From Pseudochryseolinea flava (GTDB taxonomy: Bacteria > Bacteroidota > Bacteroidia > Cytophagales > Cyclobacteriaceae): a DNA stretch of 64,000 bases. Positions 37,899 through 46,300 of this stretch are shown piece by piece. The notes below the pieces were generated by a model that saw only the letters and a list, made by a program, of their open reading frames with translations, was not told the origin of the DNA and made no database searches. Made by a program: the position numbers and the translations under genes. The stretch is taken from contig NZ_QMFY01000001.1 of NCBI RefSeq assembly GCF_003286915.1, positions 310,001 to 374,000 of the forward strand. Direction: 5' to 3'. Within the stretch, counting starts at the first letter, position 1; the number at the start of each line of letters is the position of its first letter.

Positions 37899-38579
37899 AT
37901 GCATATTGACATTATAACAGTATTGCCCAAGTTGATCGAAAGCCCTTTCAATGATTCGATTTTGAAACGCGCACAGAAGAAAGGACTCGTCACTGTCAAC
38001 GTAATTGACCTTCGACCTTACTCGACCAACAAACACAACACGATCGACGACTATGCCTTTGGTGGTGGCGCGGGAATGGTAATGATGGTGGAACCCATCG
38101 ATCGCTGTATCACTGACCTCAAGTCAAAACGTGAATACGACGAAGTGATTTACATGAGTCCCGACGGCACGCTATTAACGCAGCCCATCGCAAACGAACT
38201 CAGTATGAAAAAAAACCTGATTCTCTTGTGTGGGCATTATAAAGGGGTTGATGAACGCGTAAGAGAACACCTCATTACACGCGAGATCAGTATTGGCGAC
38301 TATGTTTTGTCGGGCGGTGAATTGGCTGCGGCTGTGTTGGCCGATGCCGTTATTCGCCTCCTTCCAGGGGTGCTGTCGGATGAAACTTCGGCGTTGAGTG
38401 ATTCTTTTCAAGATAATTTAATTGCGCCCCCAGTCTACACGAGACCGTCCGAATATCGAGGCTGGAAGGTTCCGGACGTGCTACTTTCTGGTCATGAAGC
38501 GAAAATTCAGGAGTGGCGTCATGAAAAATCCCTGGAACGAACCCGCGAAAGGCGCCCTGAATTGCTTAAAAAGCACTAA
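37899..38579 (+). CDS. trmD: tRNA (guanine-N1-)-methyltransferase TrmD
   Basis: SAM-dependent enzyme making m1G37 in tRNAs, preventing frameshifting. The 226-residue product is a deep-knot (SPOUT) protein: [39 protein letters not shown], and the knot motif [39 protein letters not shown] is the C-terminal signature. Position in the rpsP-rimM-trmD-rplS order is universal. Confidence 0.97.
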   Translation: MHIDIITVLPKLIESPFNDSILKRAQKKGLVTVNVIDLRPYSTNKHNTIDDYAFGGGAGMVMMVEPIDRCITDLKSKREYDEVIYMSPDGTLLTQPIANELSMKKNLILLCGHYKGVDERVREHLITREISIGDYVLSGGELAAAVLADAVIRLLPGVLSDETSALSDSFQDNLIAPPVYTRPSEYRGWKVPDVLLSGHEAKIQEWRHEKSLERTRERRPELLKKH

Positions 38580-38635
38580 ACCAGGCTTTTTTCAAAAACA
38601 ATGAGGCCGACCTTCTGAAATGTCAATACTTTCTA

Positions 38636-38643
38636 TACCTTTG
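38636..38643 (+). promoter_or_regulatory. Putative -7 element of rplS
   Basis: TACCTTTG, exact TAnnTTTG, about 29 bp before the rplS ATG; an imperfect -33 region (TCTG) lies 18 bp upstream. rplS may therefore also be transcribed on its own. Confidence 0.55.
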
Positions 38644-38671
38644 CAGTCCAAATTTTGAAAACCATCGAGTT

Positions 38672-39025
38672 ATGGCAACAAACTTCATTCAAGTAGTAGA
38701 GCAGGAATTTGCTAAAGTCCGTGAATCACATCCAAGCTTCAAGCCTGGTGATACAATCAACGTTCACGTGAAAATAAAAGAAGGTAACAAGGAAAGAGTT
38801 CAGCAATTCCAAGGCACTGTGATCCAGCGTCGTGGTGAGGCGAATGGCGAAACTTTCACAGTTAGAAAAGTATCTAATGGTGTCGGTGTAGAAAGAATTT
38901 TCCCTTTTGTATCTCCTTCAATCGATAAAATTGAATTGATCAAAGAAGGTAAAGTTCGCCGTGCGAAATTGAACTACCTCAAAGGACGTCACGGTAAAGC
39001 AGCACGTATCAAGGAGAAAATCTAG
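38672..39025 (+). CDS. rplS: 50S ribosomal protein L19
   Basis: Ribosomal protein at the 30S/50S interface, 117 residues, normal length. [26 protein letters not shown] and the C-terminal [20 protein letters not shown] are diagnostic. It closes the rpsP operon and is followed by a terminator. Confidence 0.98.
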   Translation: MATNFIQVVEQEFAKVRESHPSFKPGDTINVHVKIKEGNKERVQQFQGTVIQRRGEANGETFTVRKVSNGVGVERIFPFVSPSIDKIELIKEGKVRRAKLNYLKGRHGKAARIKEKI

Positions 39026-39050
39026 TCCGGAAGGATTATTTATCATACCA

Positions 39051-39084
39051 AAAAGCCATTCCAAATCGGAGTGGCTTTTTTATT
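39051..39084 (+). terminator. Intrinsic terminator of rplS
   Basis: Stem AAAAGCCATTCC with GGAGTGGCTTTT (one G-T pair), short loop, then T-rich tail. A clear end of the operon. Confidence 0.88.
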
Positions 39085-39366
39085 TCCCTTCAGGTATAAA
39101 GCTGCAGCTCAGTTGTGAGCTTTGCGACACGAAATGAAATCGGTAACAACTACATTTTTTTCGTTCCCGTTACTACGCTTGTTTCATCTGACCGTTACGC
39201 GTTCGTTCGATCGCGCCAAAATTTAATTTTGCACTGTCACCGTTGATAATCTAATTCGATTGCATACGGTCAAAAACAGCGAAATTTTAATGGGTTAGCA
39301 TACATTCAATTATTTAATAACTTTGTCCCCGCTCATTAAATTCCAATAACCAGACCGTAACCATTT
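39085..39366. other. 282-bp non-coding leader region of the aldolase gene
   Basis: No gene is seen. Two TAnnTTTG elements occur: TAATTTTG at 39224-39231 and TAACTTTG at 39318-39325. The second would start transcription about 35 bp before the aldolase ATG. Use of both would make a short and a long leader (about 130 nt). No riboswitch fold is recognised. Confidence 0.5.
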
Positions 39367-40437
39367 ATGGCTAAAAACATCGCTGAACTTTTGGGAAAGG
39401 ATGCAGATTTCCTTCTCAAACACCAAAGCAAAACCGTCTCTAAAGACAGACTACACTTACCTAACCCGGAGTCCGTTGCTAACATCTTCGGACAATCAAA
39501 TCGCTCTCCTCAAGTATTGAGAAGTCTTCAACAACTTCACAGCACTGGACGCTTAGCCAATACTGGATTTGTTTCTATTCTTCCAATCGACCAAGGTATC
39601 GAACACAGCGCAGGTGCTTCTTTCGCGAAGAATCCTGATTATTTCGACCCTGAAAATATCGTGAAGCTTGCTATCGAAGGTGGTTGCAACGGTGTGGCTA
39701 CTACATTCGGCGCCCTTGGCATGGTGTCAAGAAAATATGCTCACAAAATTCCATTTATTGTTAAGATCAACCATAACGAACTTCTCACTTATCCAAATAA
39801 AGCTGATCAAATCATGTTCGGCTCTGTGCGTGATGCATGGAACCTTGGTGCTGTAGCAGTTGGTGCTACTATCTACTTCGGGTCAGATAATGCAACACGC
39901 CAAATCGTAGAAGTTGCTAAGGCTTTCGATGAAGCACATCAGCTTGGTATGGCTACTATCCTTTGGTGCTACACACGTAACAATGCTTTCAAACAAGGAG
40001 GCATCGACTACCACGTATCATCAGATCTTACAGGTCAGGCAAACCATCTTGGTGTAACGATCCAAGCGGATATCATCAAACAAAAGCTTGCTGAAAACAC
40101 GGGTGGTTACAAAGCATTGAACACTGGCGGAAGCAGCTACGGAAAACTTGACGAAAGAATTTATTCTGAACTTAACTCAGATCACCCAATCGATCTCTGC
40201 CGTTACCAATTGTTGAATTGCTTCAACGGTCGCGCAGGTTTGATCAGCTCAGGTGGTGAATCTAAAGGCGCGAGCGATTTAGCAGATGCCGTTCGCACAG
40301 CCGTTATTAACAAGCGTGCTGGTGGTATGGGCTTGATCTCTGGCCGCAAAGCATTCCAACGTCCTTTGAAAGAAGGTGTGGAGATCCTCAACGCTATTCA
40401 GGATGTTTACCTCGACAAGTCAGTCGATATAGCATAA
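39367..40437 (+). CDS. Class I fructose-bisphosphate aldolase (DhnA/FbaB type)
   Basis: Schiff-base aldolase of glycolysis and gluconeogenesis, 356 residues. The sequence reads [29 protein letters not shown], with [24 protein letters not shown] and [13 protein letters not shown], typical of the archaeal/FbaB class I family. The Lys that forms the imine should be in the middle of the barrel; the exact residue was not assigned by eye. It is monocistronic with a possible double promoter and a terminator. Class II aldolase could exist elsewhere. Confidence 0.9.
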   Translation: MAKNIAELLGKDADFLLKHQSKTVSKDRLHLPNPESVANIFGQSNRSPQVLRSLQQLHSTGRLANTGFVSILPIDQGIEHSAGASFAKNPDYFDPENIVKLAIEGGCNGVATTFGALGMVSRKYAHKIPFIVKINHNELLTYPNKADQIMFGSVRDAWNLGAVAVGATIYFGSDNATRQIVEVAKAFDEAHQLGMATILWCYTRNNAFKQGGIDYHVSSDLTGQANHLGVTIQADIIKQKLAENTGGYKALNTGGSSYGKLDERIYSELNSDHPIDLCRYQLLNCFNGRAGLISSGGESKGASDLADAVRTAVINKRAGGMGLISGRKAFQRPLKEGVEILNAIQDVYLDKSVDIA

Positions 40438-40451
40438 TTTTATTACCTTTC

Positions 40452-40488
40452 AAGCCGGTGCTGTTCGCGGCGCCGGCTTTATTTTTTT
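40452..40488 (+). terminator. Intrinsic terminator of the aldolase gene
   Basis: Stem AAGCCGGTGC (40452-40461) with GCGCCGGCTT (40470-40479, one G-T pair), loop of 8, then a T run before accD. Confidence 0.9.
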
Positions 40489-40504
40489 ATTTAAAACGAT
40501 CAGT

Positions 40505-41347
40505 ATGTCTTGGTTCAAACGCAGTGATAAAGGAATTCTAACACCTACCGAATCAAAACGCGAAGTTCCCGATGGACTTTGGTTCAAATCTCCTGCAGGA
40601 AAAATTGTTCATACACGTGAACTGAAAAATAACGCCTTCGTCGTACCCGATGAAGAATTTCACGTACGCATCGGCTCCGCTGAATACTTCGAACTCCTTT
40701 TCGATGAAAACAAGTTTACAGAACTCGATGTCAACATGGAGTCTGCTGATCCGCTTAAATTCAAAGACACTAAACCATACCCGAAACGCATCAAAGAAAC
40801 TCAGGATAAAACTGAACTGAAAGATGCAGTGCGTACGGCCTATGGTAAAATGAATGGACTTGATATCACCATTGCTTGTATGGACTTCAGCTTCATCGGT
40901 GGTTCGATGGGATCTGTTGTCGGCGAAAAAATCGCGCGCGCAATGGACCACAGTATCAAGAACAAAATTCCATTCTTAATGATCTCTCGTTCTGGTGGGG
41001 CGCGTATGATGGAAGCAGGTTTATCGCTGATGCAAATGGCGAAAACATCCGCGAAGATCGCACTCATGGACGAAGCAAAAGTTCCTTACATTTCGCTACT
41101 CACAGATCCTACTACAGGAGGCGTTACTGCTTCTTACGCGATGCTTGGCGATTTCAACATTGCTGAACCTGGTGCACTCATCGGATTTGCTGGACCTCGC
41201 GTAATTCGCGAGACAATTGGCAAAGATCTTCCGAAAGGATTTCAAAGCGCGGAATTTGTACTTGATCATGGCTTCCTCGATTTTATCGTCGATCGCCGTA
41301 GCCTCAAGAATAAATTATCGACACTCCTAAGAATGATCGCACAGTAA
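40505..41347 (+). CDS. accD: Acetyl-CoA carboxylase carboxyltransferase beta subunit, zinc ribbon cysteines absent
   Basis: Transfers the carboxyl group from biotin to acetyl-CoA in fatty acid synthesis with AccA. The 280-residue product has the crotonase-like core: [62 protein letters not shown] and [22 protein letters not shown]. coli AccD has four zinc-binding cysteines near its N-terminus. Here the aligned region ([18 protein letters not shown] to EEFHVRIGS) has no Cys at all. The rest is intact, so it is probably active. The gene ends in a heptamer repeat array. Confidence 0.94.
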   Translation: MSWFKRSDKGILTPTESKREVPDGLWFKSPAGKIVHTRELKNNAFVVPDEEFHVRIGSAEYFELLFDENKFTELDVNMESADPLKFKDTKPYPKRIKETQDKTELKDAVRTAYGKMNGLDITIACMDFSFIGGSMGSVVGEKIARAMDHSIKNKIPFLMISRSGGARMMEAGLSLMQMAKTSAKIALMDEAKVPYISLLTDPTTGGVTASYAMLGDFNIAEPGALIGFAGPRVIRETIGKDLPKGFQSAEFVLDHGFLDFIVDRRSLKNKLSTLLRMIAQ

Positions 41348-41350
41348 CTG

Positions 41351-41385
41351 GCTGCGAGTTTTAAGCTGCGAGCTTCGAGTTTTTT
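41351..41385. repeat. Heptamer repeat array after accD
   Basis: Five 7-bp units in register: GCTGCGA, GTTTTAA, GCTGCGA, GCTTCGA, GTTTTTT. It starts 3 bp after the accD stop. The string GCTGCGAGCTTCGAG is also found on the minus strand next to recR (57655-57682). Confidence 0.75.
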
Positions 41386-41477
41386 GTATTTACCTTTGCG
41401 TAACTTCACTTCCTTTGTGAAGCTTGTGGAATCCATTGCCAATGGTGGCGTCTACATAAAACGCGTAATAAAAAGAC

Positions 41478-42020
41478 ATGAACGCATTTGAACTTCCCGT
41501 TATAAAAAAGGTCGCGATCATCGGGCCTGAGTGCACAGGCAAATCAGACCTGTCAAACTTCCTTGCCGAGCACTTTAAAACGGTCTGGGTTCCAGAGTAT
41601 GCACGTGCCTATATCGACCGCTTAACCCATCCATACCAAGAGCATGACTTGCTGACCATCGCGCATGGCCAATTGCGTTTAGAAGACGAATGGCTTCGTG
41701 ATGCTAAAGATGTGCTGATATGCGACACAAACTTATATGTGATCAAGGTATGGAGTGAGTTCAAGTTCGGAACAGTTCACAAACAAATATTAGAATCTCT
41801 CGCAACACGCAAATACGATCTATATCTTTTAACATACGTAGACATCGCGTGGGAAGACGACCCTCAACGCGAACATCCTGAAAAACGTCAACAACTTTAT
41901 GACATTTATTTGAATGAAATGAAGCAACAATCTGTTCCTTTCGTAGAAATCAAGGGCGAGCGTGATGAAAGAAGAAAGATAGCCGTTGAAGCCATTGATA
42001 ATTTGCTAAAGAAAGGATGA
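41478..42020 (+). CDS. NadR-like P-loop ATPase (nicotinamide ribonucleoside kinase type)
   Basis: 180-residue AAA_28-family P-loop protein. The Walker A motif is IIGPECTGKSDLSNFLAEH (16-34), preceded by a hydrophobic strand. KTVWVPEYARAYIDRL and DTNLYVIKVWSEFKFG are the stretches shared with the kinase domain of NadR, which phosphorylates nicotinamide ribose. The repressor and adenylyltransferase parts of NadR are missing. It overlaps the MFS gene by 4 bp, which could point to import and phosphorylation of a nucleoside-like compound, but that is inference. Confidence 0.78.
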   Translation: MNAFELPVIKKVAIIGPECTGKSDLSNFLAEHFKTVWVPEYARAYIDRLTHPYQEHDLLTIAHGQLRLEDEWLRDAKDVLICDTNLYVIKVWSEFKFGTVHKQILESLATRKYDLYLLTYVDIAWEDDPQREHPEKRQQLYDIYLNEMKQQSVPFVEIKGERDERRKIAVEAIDNLLKKG

Positions 42021-43267
42021 CCGAAATTAAGAATGATCCCTACGCACCGCTGCGTATTCCAGACTTCTCGCTTTTTATATCGGCGCGTTTTTTGGTGACG
42101 CTTGCTATTCAAATTCAGGGCACAGTAGTAGCATGGCAACTTTATGAAATCACGAAAGATCCCTGGGCTGTTGGACTTATTGGCGCAGCGGAAGTAATCC
42201 CTTCCATCACGGTGTCACTACTTGGTGCTGGTCACATTGCCGATGTAGTAGAGCGAAAGAAAATCATTCTCGCGTGCCTCACAACGTTGTTGTTGTGTTC
42301 AGCGCTGTTGCTTTCGTTTACCGTGAAGCCCGAAGCAACGATTGGCGTCTACGGCGCTATGCCGATATATGCTGTCATCTTTCTCAGTGGTATTGCACGT
42401 GGATTCTTAACTCCTGCACTCTTCGCATTCATGCCACAACTTGTGTCGCGCGAATTGTATAGAAGCGCAGTCACACTCAATAGCACGCTCTGGCAAATCG
42501 GATCCATTATCGGTCCCGTAATCGGTGGGCTCATTTACGGGTTCTATGATGTAACCGCAGCTTACATCGCCGACACAGTCCTTGTACTCGCGGGCGTATT
42601 GCTTGCTTTGAATGTAACGCGTAAACCGCTCCCTCCGCCAAGCCACAAAGAAGAAAGTATCTTTGATAAACTTTCTGCGGGACTGCGATTTGTATTCAAC
42701 AACAAAATTGTACTCAGTGCAATTTCCTTGGATCTATTTGCTGTGCTATTCGGCGGCGCCGTAGCGATGCTCCCATTCTTCGCCAACGAAATTTTACATG
42801 CTGATAAAATCGGGTTAGGATTCCTTCGTGCTGCTCCCGGTGTTGGCGCAGTGATGATTGCGTTTTATCTTCTTCACTTTCCGTTGAAGAAAAACGCTGG
42901 AAAGATATTATTCCTTGCCGTCGGCGGATTCGGACTTTGCATGATTGGCTTTGCGCTCTCTACGTCGTTCTGGCTTTCACTATTCATTCTTGCGTTAAGC
43001 GGTGCTTTCGACGGTATCAGTGTATTGATACGGGGAACATTACTGCAAACTCTTACACCCGAAAATATGAAGGGCCGTGTTTCTGCGGTCAACAACATCT
43101 TTATTGGTTCTTCTAATGAATTGGGGCAAGTTGAATCTGGAGCCGCCGCGAAATTAATGGGTGGTGTGGTGCGTTCTGTTGTATTTGGCGGATGTGTTAC
43201 GCTTGTCGTCGTCGCCTTCACCGCCTGGAAGAGTAAAACGCTACGCAACCTCCAAAAGCTAGATTAA
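42017..43267 (+). CDS. MFS transporter (EmrB/EntS-like, 12 helices)
   Basis: 416-residue major facilitator with about 12 helices. Motif A-like stretch GHIADVVERKKII follows helix 2 and is normal for the family. FLRAAPGVGAVMIAF and LIRGTLLQTLTPENMKGRVSAVNN match the enterobactin-exporter (EntS/MefA) branch. Substrate is unknown. It starts inside the stop of the NadR-like kinase gene (ATGA), so the two are likely co-expressed. Confidence 0.88.
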   Translation: MTEIKNDPYAPLRIPDFSLFISARFLVTLAIQIQGTVVAWQLYEITKDPWAVGLIGAAEVIPSITVSLLGAGHIADVVERKKIILACLTTLLLCSALLLSFTVKPEATIGVYGAMPIYAVIFLSGIARGFLTPALFAFMPQLVSRELYRSAVTLNSTLWQIGSIIGPVIGGLIYGFYDVTAAYIADTVLVLAGVLLALNVTRKPLPPPSHKEESIFDKLSAGLRFVFNNKIVLSAISLDLFAVLFGGAVAMLPFFANEILHADKIGLGFLRAAPGVGAVMIAFYLLHFPLKKNAGKILFLAVGGFGLCMIGFALSTSFWLSLFILALSGAFDGISVLIRGTLLQTLTPENMKGRVSAVNNIFIGSSNELGQVESGAAAKLMGGVVRSVVFGGCVTLVVVAFTAWKSKTLRNLQKLD

Positions 43268-43307
43268 TTTTTATTATTTTAGACTACACTGTCCCACTAC
43301 AGGAGAT

Positions 43308-43745
43308 ATGATTGCTACAACCCTATGCAATATATGGTCTAGTCCCCATAACATTTCGATTAATACTCCCGCACTTCTTTTTCCGGCGATCACGTTGCTA
43401 ATGCTAGCCTATACCAATCGCTTTCTCGCCTTGGCAACATTAATCAGGAATCTTCATGCGAAATACAAAACGATTCAAGAAGAAAGAGAAATCATTAAGG
43501 CGCAGATAAAAAACCTCAGTCGCAGATTAAACTTAATCAAACTCATGCAAGCAGCGGGTATCATAAGCTTCTTCTTTTGCGTGCTCTGTATGCTGTGTTT
43601 TTATCTTAACTATGAGATGGCAGCAAACATTATTTTCGGTCTAAGTCTGGGATTCTTGCTGTGCTCGCTTATTCTTTCGTTGACAGAAATCTACATCAGC
43701 ACGAAAGCACTTGAGATTGAACTAAAAGACATGCTCGACGAATAA
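43308..43745 (+). CDS. DUF2721 membrane protein
   Basis: 145 residues. Three helices are predicted (about 18-38, 82-104, 110-130) with a charged, helical cytoplasmic loop (48-75, rich in Lys, Glu, Arg). LLFPAITLLMLAYTNRFLALATLIRNLHAKYKT is the DUF2721 start. Function is unknown. The next small gene begins 5 bp later. Confidence 0.82.
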   Translation: MIATTLCNIWSSPHNISINTPALLFPAITLLMLAYTNRFLALATLIRNLHAKYKTIQEEREIIKAQIKNLSRRLNLIKLMQAAGIISFFFCVLCMLCFYLNYEMAANIIFGLSLGFLLCSLILSLTEIYISTKALEIELKDMLDE

Positions 43746-43750
43746 TCATC

Positions 43751-43978
43751 ATGAGAACCTTCAAACTTGTGATCAGTTATTTGCTGATGTTTGCGGGCAT
43801 CGGCCTCCTGGTTTTTGCGAACCAACGCGGAAAGCTTCCTTACAATGAAAGGGGAATGTATTTCGACACAGAAAACATGATTGTTTACCACCAACAAACT
43901 GTAGAGGTCATTGTATTTATTGGCGTAGTGTCAATTATTGTAGGCTTTGTAATCTGGGCTGTGACGGCTAGGATATAG
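43751..43978 (+). CDS. Small two-helix membrane protein of unknown function
   Basis: 75 residues with helices at about 5-23 and 51-71 and a short polar loop between them. No known family was recognised. It lies 5 bp downstream of DUF2721 and probably in its operon. A heptamer repeat array begins at the base after its stop codon. Confidence 0.65.
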   Translation: MRTFKLVISYLLMFAGIGLLVFANQRGKLPYNERGMYFDTENMIVYHQQTVEVIVFIGVVSIIVGFVIWAVTARI

Positions 43979-44006
43979 TTATCGGTTATCAGTTATCGGT
44001 TATCGG
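43979..44006. repeat. Heptamer array TTATCGG after the two-helix gene
   Basis: Four 7-bp units: TTATCGG, TTATCAG, TTATCGG, TTATCGG; a degraded fifth (TTGTTAA) follows. It begins immediately after the stop codon at 43976-43978. Confidence 0.75.
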
Positions 44007-44016
44007 TTGTTAAGCA

Positions 44017-44048
44017 AAGTTTCACCGGGTTTAAACCCGGTGAAACTT
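44017..44048. repeat. Perfect 32-bp palindrome
   Basis: The sequence AAGTTTCACCGGGTTT is followed by its exact reverse complement, giving a 16-bp stem with no loop. It sits between convergent genes ending at 43978 and 44057. No T-tract follows on either strand, so it is not a standard terminator. Confidence 0.85.
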
Positions 44049-44056
44049 AAAACTCT

Positions 44057-45061
44057 TTAGCGTACCGCCAGGTCTTTCAAACACGCTATCCATGTAGGGT
44101 GCTCATTCAAACTTTCTACCAATTGAACTTTTTCGCCGCCATGTTCGTGGAAAATTTCCTGATACTCGTCGCCGATCTCAATGATTGTTTCAAGACAATC
44201 TGCCGTAAATGCAGGCGAGAAAATAAGTAGTTTCTTCATGCCCTTACGACCACATTCGCGAACCACTTCATCGGAAAAGGGCTTCAACCATTTTTGGTCT
44301 AGTCGCGATTGAAAACTAACGGTATATTTTTCTTGAGGGATATTCAATTTTGCTGCGAGCAATCTTGTTGTCGCGTAGCACGTTGCTTTGTAACAATATT
44401 CATTTTCTGCGGTGATCTCGTGTTCGCAATCATGATCTGAGCAAAGTCCTTCATTGTAAACTTTGTCCACTTGTCGTTCCGGCAGACCATGGTAAGAGAA
44501 AATCACATGATCATATTCATGGTGATTATATTTTTTGCCTCTTTCAACAAAGGCATCAATATAAAGCGGATGATCATAGTATTGTGAGATGATTTTCAGC
44601 TCTGGAATTACCCACCAGCTTTTCATGACACGCATAACTTCTTCGATGGCAGATCCTGTAGATGCTGATGCGTATTGCGGAAACATTGGAAGCACTACAA
44701 TTTTTTTATACTGCTTCTTGCGCATCGTTTCCAACACATCAGGGATGGATGGATTTTTGTATCGCATGGCCAAGTGCACATCGTATCCTTCACCCAGAGA
44801 TTGTTGCAATAGCTCCTTAGCCTGTTCGCTATAGTACAGTAGTGGCGACCCTTTATCGGTCCACAATTCTTTATAAACTTTGGCTGACTTAGGAGCGCGA
44901 AAGGGAACGATAATCAAATTGACTAACATCTTCCGCGATAGCCAAGGGATATCGATTACCCGCGGGTCGTTAAGAAATTGTGATAAATAAGAACGCACAT
45001 GCCCAACTGACGGACTATCGGGTGTGCCAAGATTGATTAAAAGAACTCCTGTTTTTGTCAT
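44057..45061 (-). CDS. hemH: Ferrochelatase
   Basis: Inserts ferrous iron into protoporphyrin IX at the end of heme synthesis. The 334-residue product has the family signatures LLINLGTPDSPSVGHVRSYL, VIFSYHGLPERQ (catalytic His) and FSPAFTADCLETIIEIG (with conserved Glu). Length is normal. A TAnnTTTG element is about 15 bp upstream of the ATG. No other heme genes are next to it. Confidence 0.96.
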   Translation of the reverse strand: MTKTGVLLINLGTPDSPSVGHVRSYLSQFLNDPRVIDIPWLSRKMLVNLIIVPFRAPKSAKVYKELWTDKGSPLLYYSEQAKELLQQSLGEGYDVHLAMRYKNPSIPDVLETMRKKQYKKIVVLPMFPQYASASTGSAIEEVMRVMKSWWVIPELKIISQYYDHPLYIDAFVERGKKYNHHEYDHVIFSYHGLPERQVDKVYNEGLCSDHDCEHEITAENEYCYKATCYATTRLLAAKLNIPQEKYTVSFQSRLDQKWLKPFSDEVVRECGRKGMKKLLIFSPAFTADCLETIIEIGDEYQEIFHEHGGEKVQLVESLNEHPTWIACLKDLAVR

Positions 45062-45075
45062 AACGGCAATTGCTG

Positions 45076-45083
45076 CAAACTTA
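45076..45083 (-). promoter_or_regulatory. Putative -7 element of hemH
   Basis: Minus strand TAAGTTTG, exact TAnnTTTG, 15 bp before the ATG. No clear -33 TTG. Confidence 0.45.
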
Positions 45084-45130
45084 GCATTAAACCATCCGAG
45101 ATGAAAGAAGTTTATAAATCTTGAAAGATT

Positions 45131-46300
45131 CTATTTCAAGATCGGCGCGCGTTTAAAAGGCTTTGTCTCATCAAACAACTTCCTATACGTAGCATGCTGT
45201 TTGGACATCCTTCCTCCTACCTGAAGCACAACGTTGATCATTTTAGGATTAAAGTCGCCGATCCAATTCATCTCGTAGAAATCATATCGATCGTATTCCT
45301 CTTGGAGAACTCTCCGCGCCGCCATCACCATCGCGCCATCTAAACCTTTTCCTTGATGCTCAGGAACAATCCCAAACAGAATTCCGAAGGCCTTGCGATT
45401 TGTTTTTCTGAACGTGTGCCACAGAAACTTAAACTTGCCTATCAAGTCTAACTTGCCATTTACATACTTAAAAACTTGGTTGAGTTCGGGGAGCGAGATA
45501 AAAAACGACACAGGTTCTTTTTTGTAGAAACCAAAATAGATGAGCTTTAGATCCAATATCGGTTTCATTTGCTTTACCATGATTTTTGCTTGCGCCATCG
45601 TCAGCTCTGGATTCTCGGAACGATTTGCCCAAGCCCCGTTATAGACCTTTAGGATGTATTCTGGCAGCTGATCAATTTCATCCTTACGAATGTGTCGGAA
45701 TTCATAATCGGTGTTCTGAGCAGTAATATCGGCCTTCTCCTGCAACCTCGGATCCAGACCATCTCTGATAGGACGGAAGTACGTATTTTGATAGAAGTAA
45801 ACCTGAAACCCGTACGATTCAAAAAAATCCTTGTAGTAAGAGAAATTGTAATTGCATTGGTAGTTGGGCTCATGCTCAAACCCTTGGATTAACAGTCCCC
45901 ACCAACGGTCGCGGCTTCCGAAATTAATCGGACCATCCATCGCTTCCATTCCCTTCGACTGCAACCAACTTTTACAGGTATCGAACAGGGTGAACGCAGC
46001 TTGGCGATCGTTGATACACTCAAAGAAACCCATACCGCCTGTGGGTTGGTCATTGCCTTTCTTCACGATCTTGTCGTTTACAAAAGCAGCAACACGACCA
46101 ATTGTTTTGCCTGCGTCCGAGCGCAATACCCAACGAATACATTCGCCGTGCTTGAACGTTTTATTCTTCTCCGGATCAAAAACATTTTCGACGTCTTTGT
46201 CCAGTGGACGAATCCAATTTTTCTCCTGTTTGTACAGTTTAACGGGGAATAGCAAGAACTCCCGAATCAACTCGGGTGTAGTAACTTCAATAATTTTCAT
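45131..46300 (-). CDS. GNAT-like acyltransferase (YghO type)
   Basis: 389-residue soluble protein. The N-terminal part has FVNDKIVKKGN and PINFGSRDRWWGLLIQGFEHEPNYQCNYN, and the C-terminal half contains FGILFGIVPEHQGKGLDGAMVMAARRV, resembling the acetyl-CoA loop of GNAT enzymes. Similar large acyltransferases are annotated YghO-like; the acyl donor and substrate are unknown. Its start overlaps the stop of the PAS kinase gene (ATGA), so translation is likely coupled. Confidence 0.8.
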   Translation of the reverse strand: MKIIEVTTPELIREFLLFPVKLYKQEKNWIRPLDKDVENVFDPEKNKTFKHGECIRWVLRSDAGKTIGRVAAFVNDKIVKKGNDQPTGGMGFFECINDRQAAFTLFDTCKSWLQSKGMEAMDGPINFGSRDRWWGLLIQGFEHEPNYQCNYNFSYYKDFFESYGFQVYFYQNTYFRPIRDGLDPRLQEKADITAQNTDYEFRHIRKDEIDQLPEYILKVYNGAWANRSENPELTMAQAKIMVKQMKPILDLKLIYFGFYKKEPVSFFISLPELNQVFKYVNGKLDLIGKFKFLWHTFRKTNRKAFGILFGIVPEHQGKGLDGAMVMAARRVLQEEYDRYDFYEMNWIGDFNPKMINVVLQVGGRMSKQHATYRKLFDETKPFKRAPILK

